Positions 51,032 to 59,894 of a stretch of DNA of 64,000 nt are shown here, one piece after another; within the stretch, counting starts at the first letter, position 1; the number at the start of each line of letters is the position of its first letter. Below the pieces are notes generated by a model. It had not been told where the DNA came from and made no database searches. It saw only the letters and a program-made list of their open reading frames with translations. Source of the DNA: Acidobacteriota bacterium (GTDB lineage: Bacteria; Acidobacteriota; Terriglobia; Acidiferrales; UBA7541); assembly GCA_013289715.1 (NCBI GenBank), contig JABCZJ010000003.1:234631-298630 (forward strand), in the 5' to 3' direction. The translations under genes were made by a program, and so were the position numbers.

Positions 51032-52015
51032 TCATTTTAGTCCCAACGGATCCGCGTTCAGCGAATTAGGCGGTCGGCGCCCGTCAAATATCGCCACTAC
51101 ATTATTCGCCGCCATCACCGCCATTTTCGTGCGCGTATCCAGCGAAGCACTCGCGATATGCGGCGCCAAAATCACGTCCCGCCGCGACAGCAGCGCAGGA
51201 TGCACCAGCGGCTCATGCTCGTAAACATCCAGCGCGGCCCCGGCAATTTTTCGGTTCTCCAGCGCCTCCGCCAAAGCCGCTTCGTCCACCACCGGCCCCC
51301 GCGAAGTATTCACCAAAAACGCCGTCCGCTTCATTTTGTCCAGGTTCTCGTGCGAAATCAGGTGCCGCGTATCCGGCAGCAGCGGCACATGCAAGCTGAT
51401 AAAATCCGATTCTCGGAACAACCGGTCGCGATCCACAAACTCCGCGTGCAGCTCGCGTTCCACTTCTTCCGGCGCCCGTACCGCATCGCTGTACAGCACC
51501 TTCATCTCAAAACCCAGCGCCCGCCGCGCCACGCCGCGCCCAATCCGCCCAAATCCCAGCACCCCCAAAGTTTTTCCCCACACGTCGCCGCCCACCAGCT
51601 GATCCAGGTCCCAGCCGGGCCAAGTTCCGCTGCGCATCCAGGCATCGCCCTCCAGCAGCCGCCGCGCGATGGCCATCAGCAAAGTCCACGCAAAGTCCGC
51701 CGTCGTATGATCGAGCACGCCCGGCGTATGCGTCGCCACCACTTTATGCCGCGTGCAAGCCGCTACGTCTATATTGTCGTAGCCCACCGAAACCGTCGCC
51801 GCAATCCGCAATTTCGGCGCGCGCCCTAACAATTCTTCGTCCACCTTCTCCGTGAGCAGGCACACCAGCCCTTCCTTATCCGCCACGCGCTTCAACAGTT
51901 CCTCGCGCGTGATGCGTTCAGCCGGCGTCCAATAATCCACCTCGAAACGTTGCTCCAGCACAGCCCGCGCCGCCGGAAAAAGCGGCCGCGTCGAGAGTAT
52001 TTTAGGTTTAGTCAA
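51032..52015 (-). CDS. D-2-hydroxyacid dehydrogenase (glyoxylate/hydroxypyruvate reductase type)
   Basis: This 327-residue NAD(P)-dependent enzyme has the Rossmann motif LGVLGFGRIGRGVARRALGF. The catalytic Arg lies in VNTSRGPVVDE, with the catalytic Glu and HIA(S)A His later (APHIASAS). TVSVGYDNIDVAACTRHKV is the family start. It would interconvert hydroxypyruvate or glyoxylate with D-glycerate or glycolate. The start is a TTG at 52015, supported by GAGGG five bases upstream; a second TTG at 52066 would add 17 residues. The next gene on this strand is glycerate 2-kinase. Confidence 0.9.
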   Translation of the reverse strand: MTKPKILSTRPLFPAARAVLEQRFEVDYWTPAERITREELLKRVADKEGLVCLLTEKVDEELLGRAPKLRIAATVSVGYDNIDVAACTRHKVVATHTPGVLDHTTADFAWTLLMAIARRLLEGDAWMRSGTWPGWDLDQLVGGDVWGKTLGVLGFGRIGRGVARRALGFEMKVLYSDAVRAPEEVERELHAEFVDRDRLFRESDFISLHVPLLPDTRHLISHENLDKMKRTAFLVNTSRGPVVDEAALAEALENRKIAGAALDVYEHEPLVHPALLSRRDVILAPHIASASLDTRTKMAVMAANNVVAIFDGRRPPNSLNADPLGLK

Positions 52016-52070
52016 CGCATCCCTCGCAAAAAGCCTGCACGCAGAATTTGTAACATATACTGCCAAATTA

Positions 52071-52130
52071 GTGAATCGTCCGCCGCGGCGGACGATTCAT
52101 CCCGGGATCCCGCAGTGCGGGATCGAAGGG
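52071..52130. repeat. Double-hairpin intergenic repeat (second copy)
   Basis: A 28-bp perfect palindrome at 52072-52099 (arms TGAATCGTCCGCC / GGCGGACGATTCA) is followed by GATCCCGC-AGT-GCGGGATC at 52106-52124 and TCGAAGGG. The layout equals the element at 5783-5838, but the stems differ and remain complementary. Confidence 0.65.
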
Positions 52131-52185
52131 CTGCTGACAAAGCGGCGCGTTGACGCATCATAGTAATGTCGGAGGAGAAACACTC

Positions 52186-52581
52186 ATGAAGCATCTACGC
52201 AGAGCGATCGTACTTCTATTCGTCAGCGCCTGCATCGCCCCGCTCGCGATGGGCCAAGTCACGCTGAAGGTCAAAATACAATCCACGCCCATGGAGCGGC
52301 AATTGCTCTTCGCCAAGCTCAACGAGCGCGCCGCGACTCACCATATCCAGTTCGTTCTGGTCGAATCCGGTTTCGACTACCGCGTAGCCTACGGCGTCGC
52401 CGGCCCAGTCATGACCCCCTACGGCCCCGCAGCCGCCAGCGCCTCCGTAACAAAGGTTTTCGACCCGAGCGGCGCCGAACTTTTCACCTTCGCCCGCGAC
52501 GGCCGCTGGACCCCCGACGCCGCCGCCAACGCCACCGCCAAAGAAATCATCAAACGCATAAGAAGGCTCCGCGGGATCTAA
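52186..52581 (+). CDS. Exported hypothetical protein
   Basis: This 131-residue protein has a signal peptide (MKHLRRAIVLLFVSACIAPLAMGQ) and a GGAGGAG ribosome site. The mature part has a beta-rich pattern (VTLKVKIQSTPMERQLLFAKLNERAATHHIQFVLVESGFDYRVAYGVAG), possibly one small domain. No family recognised. It follows the double-hairpin repeat. Confidence 0.6.
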   Translation: MKHLRRAIVLLFVSACIAPLAMGQVTLKVKIQSTPMERQLLFAKLNERAATHHIQFVLVESGFDYRVAYGVAGPVMTPYGPAAASASVTKVFDPSGAELFTFARDGRWTPDAAANATAKEIIKRIRRLRGI

Positions 52582-52626
52582 TCGCGCCATACAGGAACAG
52601 CGTCGGCATTCCTCTTCAATCGATAA

Positions 52627-53565
52627 ATGAGCCGAGACGGTAGTATCATTCGAGGATCGATCGTGCTCGGGCCACCTGGTGATTACCAGCCGCTGGCCGC
52701 ACAAAGCAGGATGAATGAAAACTATAATGTTAAAGGTCCTGTCCTCAAATTAGAACAGCGCAAGCCGTGCTTCCCCGGTTTCGAGCACTTCGTCGATTAC
52801 CATAGCTTCGACGTCGAGTTCTCTCCCTCCGGGCAGGTCGTCCATTTCACTCAATACACAGGAGCGGGTGATGTCTTCCGCTCCGAGTGTCATAGCTATG
52901 ACCCATCAGGAAAATTGGCGCGATCTCTTGAGTTTGATAGCGCGGAATCAGAAGCCGGCGCGACAGACTACGAGCACGATAGTGATGGAAAACGCAGCGG
53001 TTGGACCAAGCGAGACAAATCCGGGGCTGTAATCGGTCGCGGCGTTGAGGAACACGATGGAAAGCTTCTCGTGTCCCTTGTCTCGTTTCGCGCCAACGAC
53101 CTACTGCTGCGACGAAAGACGTTCGATTACTCAGACAACAAGCTCGTACAATCCACCTCGACATACTACATCCCCAATGGCGATGTCGCAGAGCGATGGA
53201 TCTCCACCTATGACGCGGAAGCGCGAATCTCACAGACGTTGGGGCTGAAAGCAGACGGCAAGCCTCTCGGCGACGGCAGGTACGTGCACGAATACGATCC
53301 CGAAGGCCGCGAGTCCCAAGTGCTGAGCTTTAATGATTCCGCGGACGACACCGAACCAAATCATATCTGGCGCTTTGCCTACAACAGTGACGAGCACGGC
53401 AATTGGATCGAGCGATGCGAACGCAGCCGTTTCAGAAACGACCCGAATTGGCGAAAAACGGTCACGACACGCAAGCTCACGTATTCTCTGCCGACCACCG
53501 AGCCCCGCTCGTTGACGCCCATCGCTGCACACGGCTATAGTGACCATGAGAGAGCGCGCGATTAA
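52627..53565 (+). CDS. YD-repeat-like protein
   Basis: This 312-residue protein is mostly beta strands with short YD/RHS-like repeats: DVEFSPSGQVVHFTQYTGAG, HSYDPSGKLARSLEF, DYEHDSDGKRSGWTKRDKSGAVIG, TYDAEARISQTLGLKADGK, HEYDPEGRESQVLSF. There is no signal peptide, toxin domain or core-flanking region of large RHS proteins. Start is uncertain: 52627 has no ribosome site, and 52711 (MNENYN) also fits. Function unknown. Confidence 0.6.
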   Translation: MSRDGSIIRGSIVLGPPGDYQPLAAQSRMNENYNVKGPVLKLEQRKPCFPGFEHFVDYHSFDVEFSPSGQVVHFTQYTGAGDVFRSECHSYDPSGKLARSLEFDSAESEAGATDYEHDSDGKRSGWTKRDKSGAVIGRGVEEHDGKLLVSLVSFRANDLLLRRKTFDYSDNKLVQSTSTYYIPNGDVAERWISTYDAEARISQTLGLKADGKPLGDGRYVHEYDPEGRESQVLSFNDSADDTEPNHIWRFAYNSDEHGNWIERCERSRFRNDPNWRKTVTTRKLTYSLPTTEPRSLTPIAAHGYSDHERARD

Positions 53566-53589
53566 TCCCCGCGTTCACCCGACACGTCC

Positions 53590-55023
53590 ATGGATTCTCA
53601 ACTCCTCCGCGATCTGAAATCACTCCTCGGCTCCGAAGCCGTTCTCCACCGCCCCGAGGAACTAATGCTCTACGAATACGACGGCTCAGTCGAAGTAGCG
53701 CGCCCCAACTGCGTCGTCTTCCCCCGCACCACCGCCGACGTCCTAGCCATCGTAAAACTAGCGAACCAATACCAAACTCCGCTCGTAGGCCGCGGCGCCG
53801 GCACCGGCCTCTCCGGAGGCGCGCTAGCCCGCAAAGGCGGCATCCTCGCGGTTTTCTCGCGAATGAACCGCATCCTGGAAATTGATATCGAAAACCAGCG
53901 CGCCACGGTCCAACCCGGCGTAGTGAATGCCGACCTAAGCGCCGCGGTAGCCAACGCCGGACTGCATTTCGCCCCCGACCCTTCCAGCCAGAAAGCCTGC
54001 ACCATCGGCGGCAACGTCTCGGAAAATTCCGGCGGCCCGCACACGCTCGCTTACGGCGTCACCACGAATCACGTTTTATCCCTCGAAGCCGTTCTCCCCA
54101 CCGGCGAACTGATCCGCATCGGCAGCTCCGCGCTCGATTCTCCGGGTTACGATCTCTTGGGCCTTTTCGTCGGCTCCGAAGGGACTCTCGCTCTAATCAC
54201 CGAAATCACGGTGAAGCTCACGCGCCTGCCCGAAGCCGTAAAAACTCTCCTCGCTATTTTCGACACTCTTGACGACACCACAGAAACCGTAGTGGACATC
54301 ACCGCGCGCGGCATCACTCCCGCCGCCTGCGAAATGCTCGACGGCTGGACGCTCCGCGCCGTCGAAGCCTACGTCCACGCCGGATTCCCTCTCGATTGCG
54401 CCGCCGTCCTGCTGCTGGAAGTGGACGGCGTCGCCGAAGCCGTGCAACAACACGCCGAAGAAGTGGCCGACATCTGCCGCGCCCATCACGCCCGCGAAGT
54501 CCGCGTGGCCCGCGACGCCCGCGAACGCGACCTGCTCTGGAAAGGCCGCAAGAATGCCTTCGGCGCCGTCGGCCGCCTTTCGCCCACCTATTACGTCCAA
54601 GACGGCGTGATCCCGCGCACCAAACTTCCCGCCACTCTGCGCCGCATCAATGAAATCGGCGTGAAGTACGGCTTCCAGATTGGCAATATTTTTCACGCTG
54701 GCGACGGCAACCTGCACCCGCTGATTCTTTTCGACGCGCGCGACGAAGCGCAGTTCCGTGGCGTCGTCGCCGCCGCCGACGAAATCATCCAGTTCTGCAT
54801 CGAAATGGGCGGTTCGATCACCGGCGAACACGGCGTCGGCATGGAAAAAGACCGCCTCATGCCGCTGCTCTTCAGCGAAGCCGATCTCGACGTGATGCGC
54901 AACGTGCGCGCTGCCTTCAACCCGCAAGGCCTGCTGAACCCCGATAAAATTTTCCCATCGAAAAAAGGCTGCGGCGAAATTCACGTCCGTCCGCTGCCCC
55001 TGGCCGGCGCGCCCAGCGCATAA
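53590..55023 (+). CDS. glcD: Glycolate oxidase subunit GlcD
   Basis: This 477-residue FAD-linked oxidase has PCMH-type FAD-binding segments: VVFPRTTADVLAIVKLANQYQTPLVGRGAGTGLSGGAL, HFAPDPSSQKACTIGGNVSENSGGPHTLAYGVTTNHVLSLEAVLPTGE and LFVGSEGTLALITEITVKL. The C-terminal domain includes GNIFHAGDGNLHPLILFD and GSITGEHGVGMEKDR, typical of GlcD and lactate dehydrogenase LldD-unrelated Dld2-type enzymes. It oxidises glycolate to glyoxylate with GlcE and GlcF. glcE begins six bases later. Confidence 0.94.
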   Translation: MDSQLLRDLKSLLGSEAVLHRPEELMLYEYDGSVEVARPNCVVFPRTTADVLAIVKLANQYQTPLVGRGAGTGLSGGALARKGGILAVFSRMNRILEIDIENQRATVQPGVVNADLSAAVANAGLHFAPDPSSQKACTIGGNVSENSGGPHTLAYGVTTNHVLSLEAVLPTGELIRIGSSALDSPGYDLLGLFVGSEGTLALITEITVKLTRLPEAVKTLLAIFDTLDDTTETVVDITARGITPAACEMLDGWTLRAVEAYVHAGFPLDCAAVLLLEVDGVAEAVQQHAEEVADICRAHHAREVRVARDARERDLLWKGRKNAFGAVGRLSPTYYVQDGVIPRTKLPATLRRINEIGVKYGFQIGNIFHAGDGNLHPLILFDARDEAQFRGVVAAADEIIQFCIEMGGSITGEHGVGMEKDRLMPLLFSEADLDVMRNVRAAFNPQGLLNPDKIFPSKKGCGEIHVRPLPLAGAPSA

Positions 55024-55029
55024 AATAAG

Positions 55030-56430
55030 ATGACCTCCTCCGCCATCAGCCCGAACGTCACTTCGCGACTCAGCGAAATTGTCGGTGCCGCAAATGTCGC
55101 GAGCGATTTCGCGCAACTCGCCACCTACGAAATTGACCGCAAGCTGCCAGCCGCCGCCGTGCGCCCCGGCTCCGGAGAAGAAGTGGCCGAAATCGTAGAA
55201 TTTGCCGCGTCCGAAAAATTGGCGCTGGTCCCAACCGGCGCGCGCACAAAACTAGGAATCGGCTACGCTCCCAGCCGCTACGATCTCGCCCTCGATACGA
55301 CGCGCCTCAACAAAGTGATCGCCTACGATCCCGGCGACCTAACCCTCAGCGTCGAAGCCGGCGTCCCCCTCGCCAAACTCGCGCAAGTTCTAGCCGAGCA
55401 TCGCCAGTTTTTGCCGCTGCCCGTCCCATTCGTAAATCGCACTACAGTCGGCGGCCTGATCGCCGCTGGCGTAGACTCCCCGCTGCGCCAATTTTACGGC
55501 ACCGCGCGCGATTTCCTGCTCGGAATGGAATACGTCACAGGCGAAGGCGTCGCGGCAAAAAGCGGCGGCCGCGTAGTAAAAAATGTTACCGGCTACGACA
55601 TCCACAAATTAATGATCGGCGCGCTAGGCACCCTAGGCGTAATCACCCGCGTAAATTTCAAGACGTTCCCCATGCCGCTAGCCACACGCGGCTGCATCGC
55701 GCGCTTCGCCACCGCCGAAAACGCGCTGGACATGCGCCACCGCATCGCGCAATCTGCCCTCACGCCGCTAACAATGGAAATCGTCAGCCCTGGCGTTGCC
55801 GAACTTTTCGGCAGCGACGCAGCGACGCGCTACGAGCGCGCCCCCATGCCAGCCAATGTAATTTCCAACAACGAATGGGCGCTAACGACAGGCTACGCCG
55901 GAAACGAGCAAGTGCTAGACCGTTACGCAAAGGACTTGCAGAGCATGGCCAAAGAATCCGGCACCACAGGCGTCACCATCCTCGCCGAGAAGCTGCCGCC
56001 CGCCTGGGCACGCAAGCGCGAATTCATCCCTATCGCGCTAGCATCCTCGCCGGCAACCACCATCGTAAAAATGAGTGTGTTACCGATGCGCATGAAAGAA
56101 GCCCTGGCCGCCGCGCAAAGAGCAGCCGAATCCAACAACCTCCGCTGGGCCGCCATGGCCCGCGGCCTAGGAATAATCTACTTCGCGATCTTGCCCAGCG
56201 ATCACACCGAGGAATACCGCCAACAGGTCGCAAACGCCACGAGCGAAATGCAACAAGGCTGCGCGAAACTAGCAGGCCACGCCACAATCCCCTGGGCACC
56301 CGCCCAATGGAAGAACACGCTGCAAATTTGGGGTCCCGCCCGCCCCGATGCCGCGCAAATGCAAAAAATAAAATCCGTCTTCGATCCGCAAAACATCCTA
56401 AGCCCCGACCGCTTCGCCTCGCCTTTGTAG
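55030..56430 (+). CDS. glcE: Glycolate oxidase subunit GlcE-like
   Basis: This 466-residue FAD-binding protein is related to GlcD but shorter in family terms: AVRPGSGEEVAEIVEFAASEKLALVPTGARTKLGIGYAPS, FVNRTTVGGLIAAGVDSPLRQFYGTARDFLLGMEYVTGEG and VKNVTGYDIHKLMIGALGTLGVITRVNFKTFPMP. It forms the oxidase complex with GlcD and GlcF. The ATG is six bases after glcD, so the genes are coupled. The next gene on the strand is a hypothetical protein, not glcF directly. Confidence 0.9.
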   Translation: MTSSAISPNVTSRLSEIVGAANVASDFAQLATYEIDRKLPAAAVRPGSGEEVAEIVEFAASEKLALVPTGARTKLGIGYAPSRYDLALDTTRLNKVIAYDPGDLTLSVEAGVPLAKLAQVLAEHRQFLPLPVPFVNRTTVGGLIAAGVDSPLRQFYGTARDFLLGMEYVTGEGVAAKSGGRVVKNVTGYDIHKLMIGALGTLGVITRVNFKTFPMPLATRGCIARFATAENALDMRHRIAQSALTPLTMEIVSPGVAELFGSDAATRYERAPMPANVISNNEWALTTGYAGNEQVLDRYAKDLQSMAKESGTTGVTILAEKLPPAWARKREFIPIALASSPATTIVKMSVLPMRMKEALAAAQRAAESNNLRWAAMARGLGIIYFAILPSDHTEEYRQQVANATSEMQQGCAKLAGHATIPWAPAQWKNTLQIWGPARPDAAQMQKIKSVFDPQNILSPDRFASPL

Positions 56431-56603
56431 CCGCGGTTTTTTTATCCTGAACCGCGGGCCATCGCGGTGAACGGCAGACCGCCGTCGCGCTGCCTCTGCG
56501 CATCGGTAGGGGCGGGTCTCAGACCCGCCCCTCGATCGTTCAGACTACAAGGCCGGAACCCCGGACCTAGTCGGATCGATTGTCGTGCTATTCTCGCAGG
56601 CGT

Positions 56604-57056
56604 ATGAAATTTAGGCTCGATTACGCGAAAATGCTGGTCCTCGACGCAGAGGATCTTGCCGAGGCCGGAATCAAGAAGGCTTATGAGTCGGCTCTGCCAG
56701 TTCTTCGCCAATATGTATCGCAGCCTGCTCAAGTTCAGGACGTCATCGACAACGACGTGCCCAGCTATCTCGTAAGATGTGGTGGCCTGGAATATGTGAT
56801 CTACTCACCGGCTCTGCCTGAGGACGAAGGTCGGCTCTGGGCAAGACCGGCCTATGTGTTTTTCAAGATTATCAATGATCAGCTCGCGAAATCCGAATAC
56901 CGACTATACGCGATAAACGGCGGCAACGATTTAGGGGGGATGTTTCTGACCCAGTCTGAATACGAAGCGGCGCGGAAGTCACTCCCGCGTAAAAAGGACT
57001 GGCCCTACCTGCTGACACTCGAACATCCATGGTACGGCGAGCCTCACGACGAGTAG
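56604..57056 (+). CDS. Hypothetical protein inside the glc region
   Basis: This 150-residue soluble protein starts MKFRLDYAKMLVLDAEDLAEAGIKKAYESALPVLRQYV. A segment YLVRCGGLEYVIYSPAL and later AYVFFKIINDQLAKSEYRLYAINGGNDLGGMFLTQSEYEAAR follow. The fold looks alpha/beta. No family recognised; the size and isolated position could suit an immunity-like or accessory protein. It sits between glcE and glcF on the same strand, 173 bases after glcE. The start at 56604 replaces a GTG eight codons upstream. Confidence 0.6.
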   Translation: MKFRLDYAKMLVLDAEDLAEAGIKKAYESALPVLRQYVSQPAQVQDVIDNDVPSYLVRCGGLEYVIYSPALPEDEGRLWARPAYVFFKIINDQLAKSEYRLYAINGGNDLGGMFLTQSEYEAARKSLPRKKDWPYLLTLEHPWYGEPHDE

Positions 57057-57126
57057 CAGGAAGCGGCCGCTCTCCGAATGCCGTAAGATACTGGCTGGAT
57101 ACGAATCACGCGAGGCGTTCAACGCA

Positions 57127-58491
57127 ATGGCTTCCGAACCGCCGCTACCGAATCCCGCGCAAGCAGCGCCGCCGCAATCGCACGACGCCGCGCAACGCGA
57201 ATTCCAGCTCACGCTCAGCGGCTTCTCCGCGATCGACAAGCCCGAGTACGAAGACTATTCCCGCTGCGTGCACTGCGGCCTCTGCGCCAATAATTGCCCC
57301 ACCTATCGCCTCTGGGGGCGCGAAGCCGATTCTCCGCGCGGACGCATTAAGCAAATGGCTCTGGTGGATCAAGGCCGCCTCGAACTCGGCGAATCGTTCG
57401 TCCTGCACATTGACCGCTGCCTGAATTGTCGCAACTGCGAAACCGTCTGCCCCTCCGGCGTCGAATACGGAAAAATTCTCGAGCTCGCCCGCGCGCAGAT
57501 CGAACAAAAATATAAACGTCCGCTCGCCGCGCGCATCGCCCGCGACTTCGTCTATCGCCGCCTGCTTCCCTACCCCGGCAGAATCGCGGCAGCCGCGCGC
57601 GCGGTAAAAATCTATCAGCGCTCCGGACTCGCAGCCGTAGCCCGCGCCACCGGCATCCTCCGTTTGCTCGGCCTGCAAAACCGCGAAAAGCTCCTGCCGC
57701 GCATCGACTCCGATTTTTTCTTCCGGGAGCTGGGTAAGACGCTCCCAGCAAAGGGCGCCCGCCGCGCCCGCGTCGCATTCTTCGCCGGATGCGTCGCCCA
57801 GGTCACGTTCAGCGAACTGAATCGCGCCACCATCCGCGTCCTGCAAGCCAACGGCTGCGAAGTAGTCGTCCCCGCCGCACAAACCTGCTGCGGCGCCCTA
57901 GCAGCCCACGCCGGCGTGCGCGACGTAGCCCGCGAACTAGCACGCAAGAATTTCGACGCCTTCCTCTCCGACGATTTCGACGCGATCATCACCAATGCAG
58001 CCGGCTGCGGCTCAACTCTGAAGGAATACGCGCATCTCTTCAATGCCGACAACACCTCGCACTCCCGCGCCCAAACGTTCTCCGCGAGAATGCGCGACAT
58101 CAGCGAATTTCTAGTCGACCTCGGCCTCACTGCAACGCTGCGCCCCTTGCCCGTGCGCGTCACTTACCAGGATTCCTGCCACCTGGTCCACGGACAGAAA
58201 ATCCGCGAAGCTCCGCGCCGCCTCCTGCACGCCATCCCCGACATCGATTTCGTCGAAATGCCGCTGGCCGATCAATGCTGCGGTTCCGCCGGCGTCTACA
58301 ACGTCACAGAAACCGAAACCGCCCTGGAACTCCTCGACCGCAAAATGGACAACGTGCAGCAAACCAAAGCCCAAATCATCGCCACAGCCAACCCCGGCTG
58401 CATCCTGCAACTCCGCGCCGGCGCCGCCCTCCGCCGCACCAACCAGGAAGTTCTGCACGTAGTAGAACTCCTTGACCGCGCCCTTGCCTAA
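57127..58491 (+). CDS. glcF: Glycolate oxidase iron-sulfur subunit GlcF
   Basis: This 454-residue protein has two [4Fe-4S] ferredoxin motifs near the N-terminus (CVHCGLCANNCPTYR and CLNCRNCETVCP). Two CCG domains follow (QTCCGALAAHAG, and DQCCGSAGVYNV near the C-terminus), typical of GlcF and heterodisulfide reductase-type electron carriers. RGRIKQMALVDQG is the usual link. It passes electrons from GlcD/E flavins to the quinone pool. It starts 70 bases after the hypothetical gene. Confidence 0.95.
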   Translation: MASEPPLPNPAQAAPPQSHDAAQREFQLTLSGFSAIDKPEYEDYSRCVHCGLCANNCPTYRLWGREADSPRGRIKQMALVDQGRLELGESFVLHIDRCLNCRNCETVCPSGVEYGKILELARAQIEQKYKRPLAARIARDFVYRRLLPYPGRIAAAARAVKIYQRSGLAAVARATGILRLLGLQNREKLLPRIDSDFFFRELGKTLPAKGARRARVAFFAGCVAQVTFSELNRATIRVLQANGCEVVVPAAQTCCGALAAHAGVRDVARELARKNFDAFLSDDFDAIITNAAGCGSTLKEYAHLFNADNTSHSRAQTFSARMRDISEFLVDLGLTATLRPLPVRVTYQDSCHLVHGQKIREAPRRLLHAIPDIDFVEMPLADQCCGSAGVYNVTETETALELLDRKMDNVQQTKAQIIATANPGCILQLRAGAALRRTNQEVLHVVELLDRALA

Positions 58492-58506
58492 TGCCAACTC
58501 TATCGC

Positions 58507-58680
58507 CTTTGATTTTGCATTTGCTTTTGCAGCGGCCAGCTTCAGCCGGGCGCCTTTGACGTGGCCTTTGCCGTTGATCTTGTAGCGGCCGCCTGCTTTT
58601 CAGGCGAGCGCCTTTGACTTTGACGTTGCCCTTGAAATTGTAGAGGCCGGTTCAGGTTCATCGAACCAGGCAGCCGTTGG
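58507..58680. repeat. GTAGCGGC-hairpin repeat modules
   Basis: Three modules in a row: GCAGCGGCCAGCTTCAGCCGGGCGCC (58529-58554), TGTAGCGGCCGCCTGCTTTTCAGGCGAGCGCC (from 58581) and TGTAGAGGCCGGTTC...GAACCAGGCAGCC (from 58640). Six-base-period leaders stand between them. The stem arms differ, but each pair is complementary. It lies downstream of glcF. Confidence 0.65.
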
Positions 58681-58695
58681 TTTTCGGTTGCCTTC

Positions 58696-58751
58696 GTGAA
58701 TTGCGCCGCAGCGCGATGGATTCTGAGCCCCCGCTCTGCGGGACCAAATGG
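58696..58751. repeat. Decayed copy of the double-hairpin repeat
   Basis: GTGAATTGCGC with GCGCGAT-GATTC, then CCCCCGC/GCGGGA, ending ACCAAATGG instead of TCGAAGGG. It is the third and most diverged copy of the element at 5783 and 52071. The rest of 58752-58986 shows no gene. Confidence 0.45.
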
Positions 58752-58986
58752 CTGCGCCACAGCTTGCCGCGATGTCAGCCCCGTCGAAAACTTCTAGGGG
58801 CGGTTCGCGAACTGCCCGCGCCGTGAGATCGCGACACACGCATTTCACGGATACGAAATCTCGCGCGAACGAAACCTGCTCGAGTCATCAAAAAAGGAGG
58901 GATTGCGGGCGGAGCGTGGGGGAAATTTTCCGCCCGCAATTTGAGGCGGAGCAACTAGGTCCGTGCAATATCGAACAACGAGCGGG

Positions 58987-59862
58987 TTATTCTTCCGCAG
59001 GCGGCGGTCCAGCCATCCGCACCGCGCCGCGCACACGCGGAGCAGCCTGCGCCACCGTATAATCCGCGGGCACCTGGAATAAAGTCGCCGCAGGCTCCGT
59101 CCGCGCAATGCTGGTCATCTGAAACACGGTGTCGCCCGAACGCGGATCGCTGCGCTTGGTCATCACCACCATCTGCAAATCGGCCGAATACCAACGCTCG
59201 GTAACGACCACAATCGGCTTCACGTTCCCAATCTGTCCCGCGGGAATCGTGCGCGTGTAACGCGTGCCCTCAGCCGCCACGCCACCAATCGTCTGCGTGC
59301 CCAGCGAAGTCGTTACCGTTTCCTTGTCCGCCGCAGCCGCAGGGCCGTCCGCTCCAGGTCCGCCCCCGTGCCCTTTCCGACTGAACTCAGCCTTATCCGG
59401 AGGCGGCGGCATTTGTCGCGCAGTTTTCGTATCCGCTTCCAAAATGTAACGCGTGCCCGCCACCGGATCGTTCACAAACGTCACATGCGGCGCAGCCTGC
59501 CCCGCCACAGCCACGGCCCCAAACGCCGGCAAAGTCATGTCCCGCCGCGTGCGTCCTTGGCTATCGCGCGCAATCGTACCGGTCGAAGTCTGCTTGATCT
59601 GGTTCCCATCGGCGAGCGTCTCGGTAGTCTCCGTCGAAAAACTCGCGCTGAAAGGCGCACCCGCCACCGTCTTGTCGCCGAGCCCCGCTTCAAAACCCAA
59701 AAAACGAATCTCATCGCGCCCCGGCCCGTGCCCGAATCCACGCCCGGGAGGTGGCGGCGGAGGTGGCGCTGACGCCGCATCCTGCGCTTGCAAAGCAGCG
59801 CCAGACACCAGCAGAATCATCGCCACCCCCGCCATCGCAAAAAACTTTGCGCCGTTCCTCAT
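58987..59862 (-). CDS. Exported hypothetical protein, paralogue of the 26931-27722 gene
   Basis: This 291-residue protein has a signal peptide (MRNGAKFFAMAGVAMILLVSGAALQAQ) followed by a poly-proline run (APPPPPPPGRG). The C-terminal half carries GTRYTRTIPAGQIGNVKPIVVVTERWYSADLQMVVMTKRSDPRSGDTVFQMTSI and FQVPADYTV, shared in pattern with the 26931 protein. A GGAGGAG ribosome site lies seven bases before the ATG at 59862. It sits 32 bases downstream of the anti-sigma gene on the same strand, so it may belong to that operon. Confidence 0.75.
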   Translation of the reverse strand: MRNGAKFFAMAGVAMILLVSGAALQAQDAASAPPPPPPPGRGFGHGPGRDEIRFLGFEAGLGDKTVAGAPFSASFSTETTETLADGNQIKQTSTGTIARDSQGRTRRDMTLPAFGAVAVAGQAAPHVTFVNDPVAGTRYILEADTKTARQMPPPPDKAEFSRKGHGGGPGADGPAAAADKETVTTSLGTQTIGGVAAEGTRYTRTIPAGQIGNVKPIVVVTERWYSADLQMVVMTKRSDPRSGDTVFQMTSIARTEPAATLFQVPADYTVAQAAPRVRGAVRMAGPPPAEE

Positions 59863-59894
59863 CTTAAGCTCCTCCGAAAAAATCATGGGTCGTT

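Noticed and set aside
49311..51224. Long plus-strand open frame of 637 codons
   Set aside because: It is antisense to glycerate 2-kinase and the hydroxyacid dehydrogenase, is very rich in Arg/Pro/His, and shows no domain. Long antisense frames are common in GC-rich DNA.
58507..58751. Repeat cluster as a CRISPR array
   Set aside because: Units are unequal in length, spacers are not unique sequences of constant size, and the parts are hairpin modules with varying arms. No cas genes are present.
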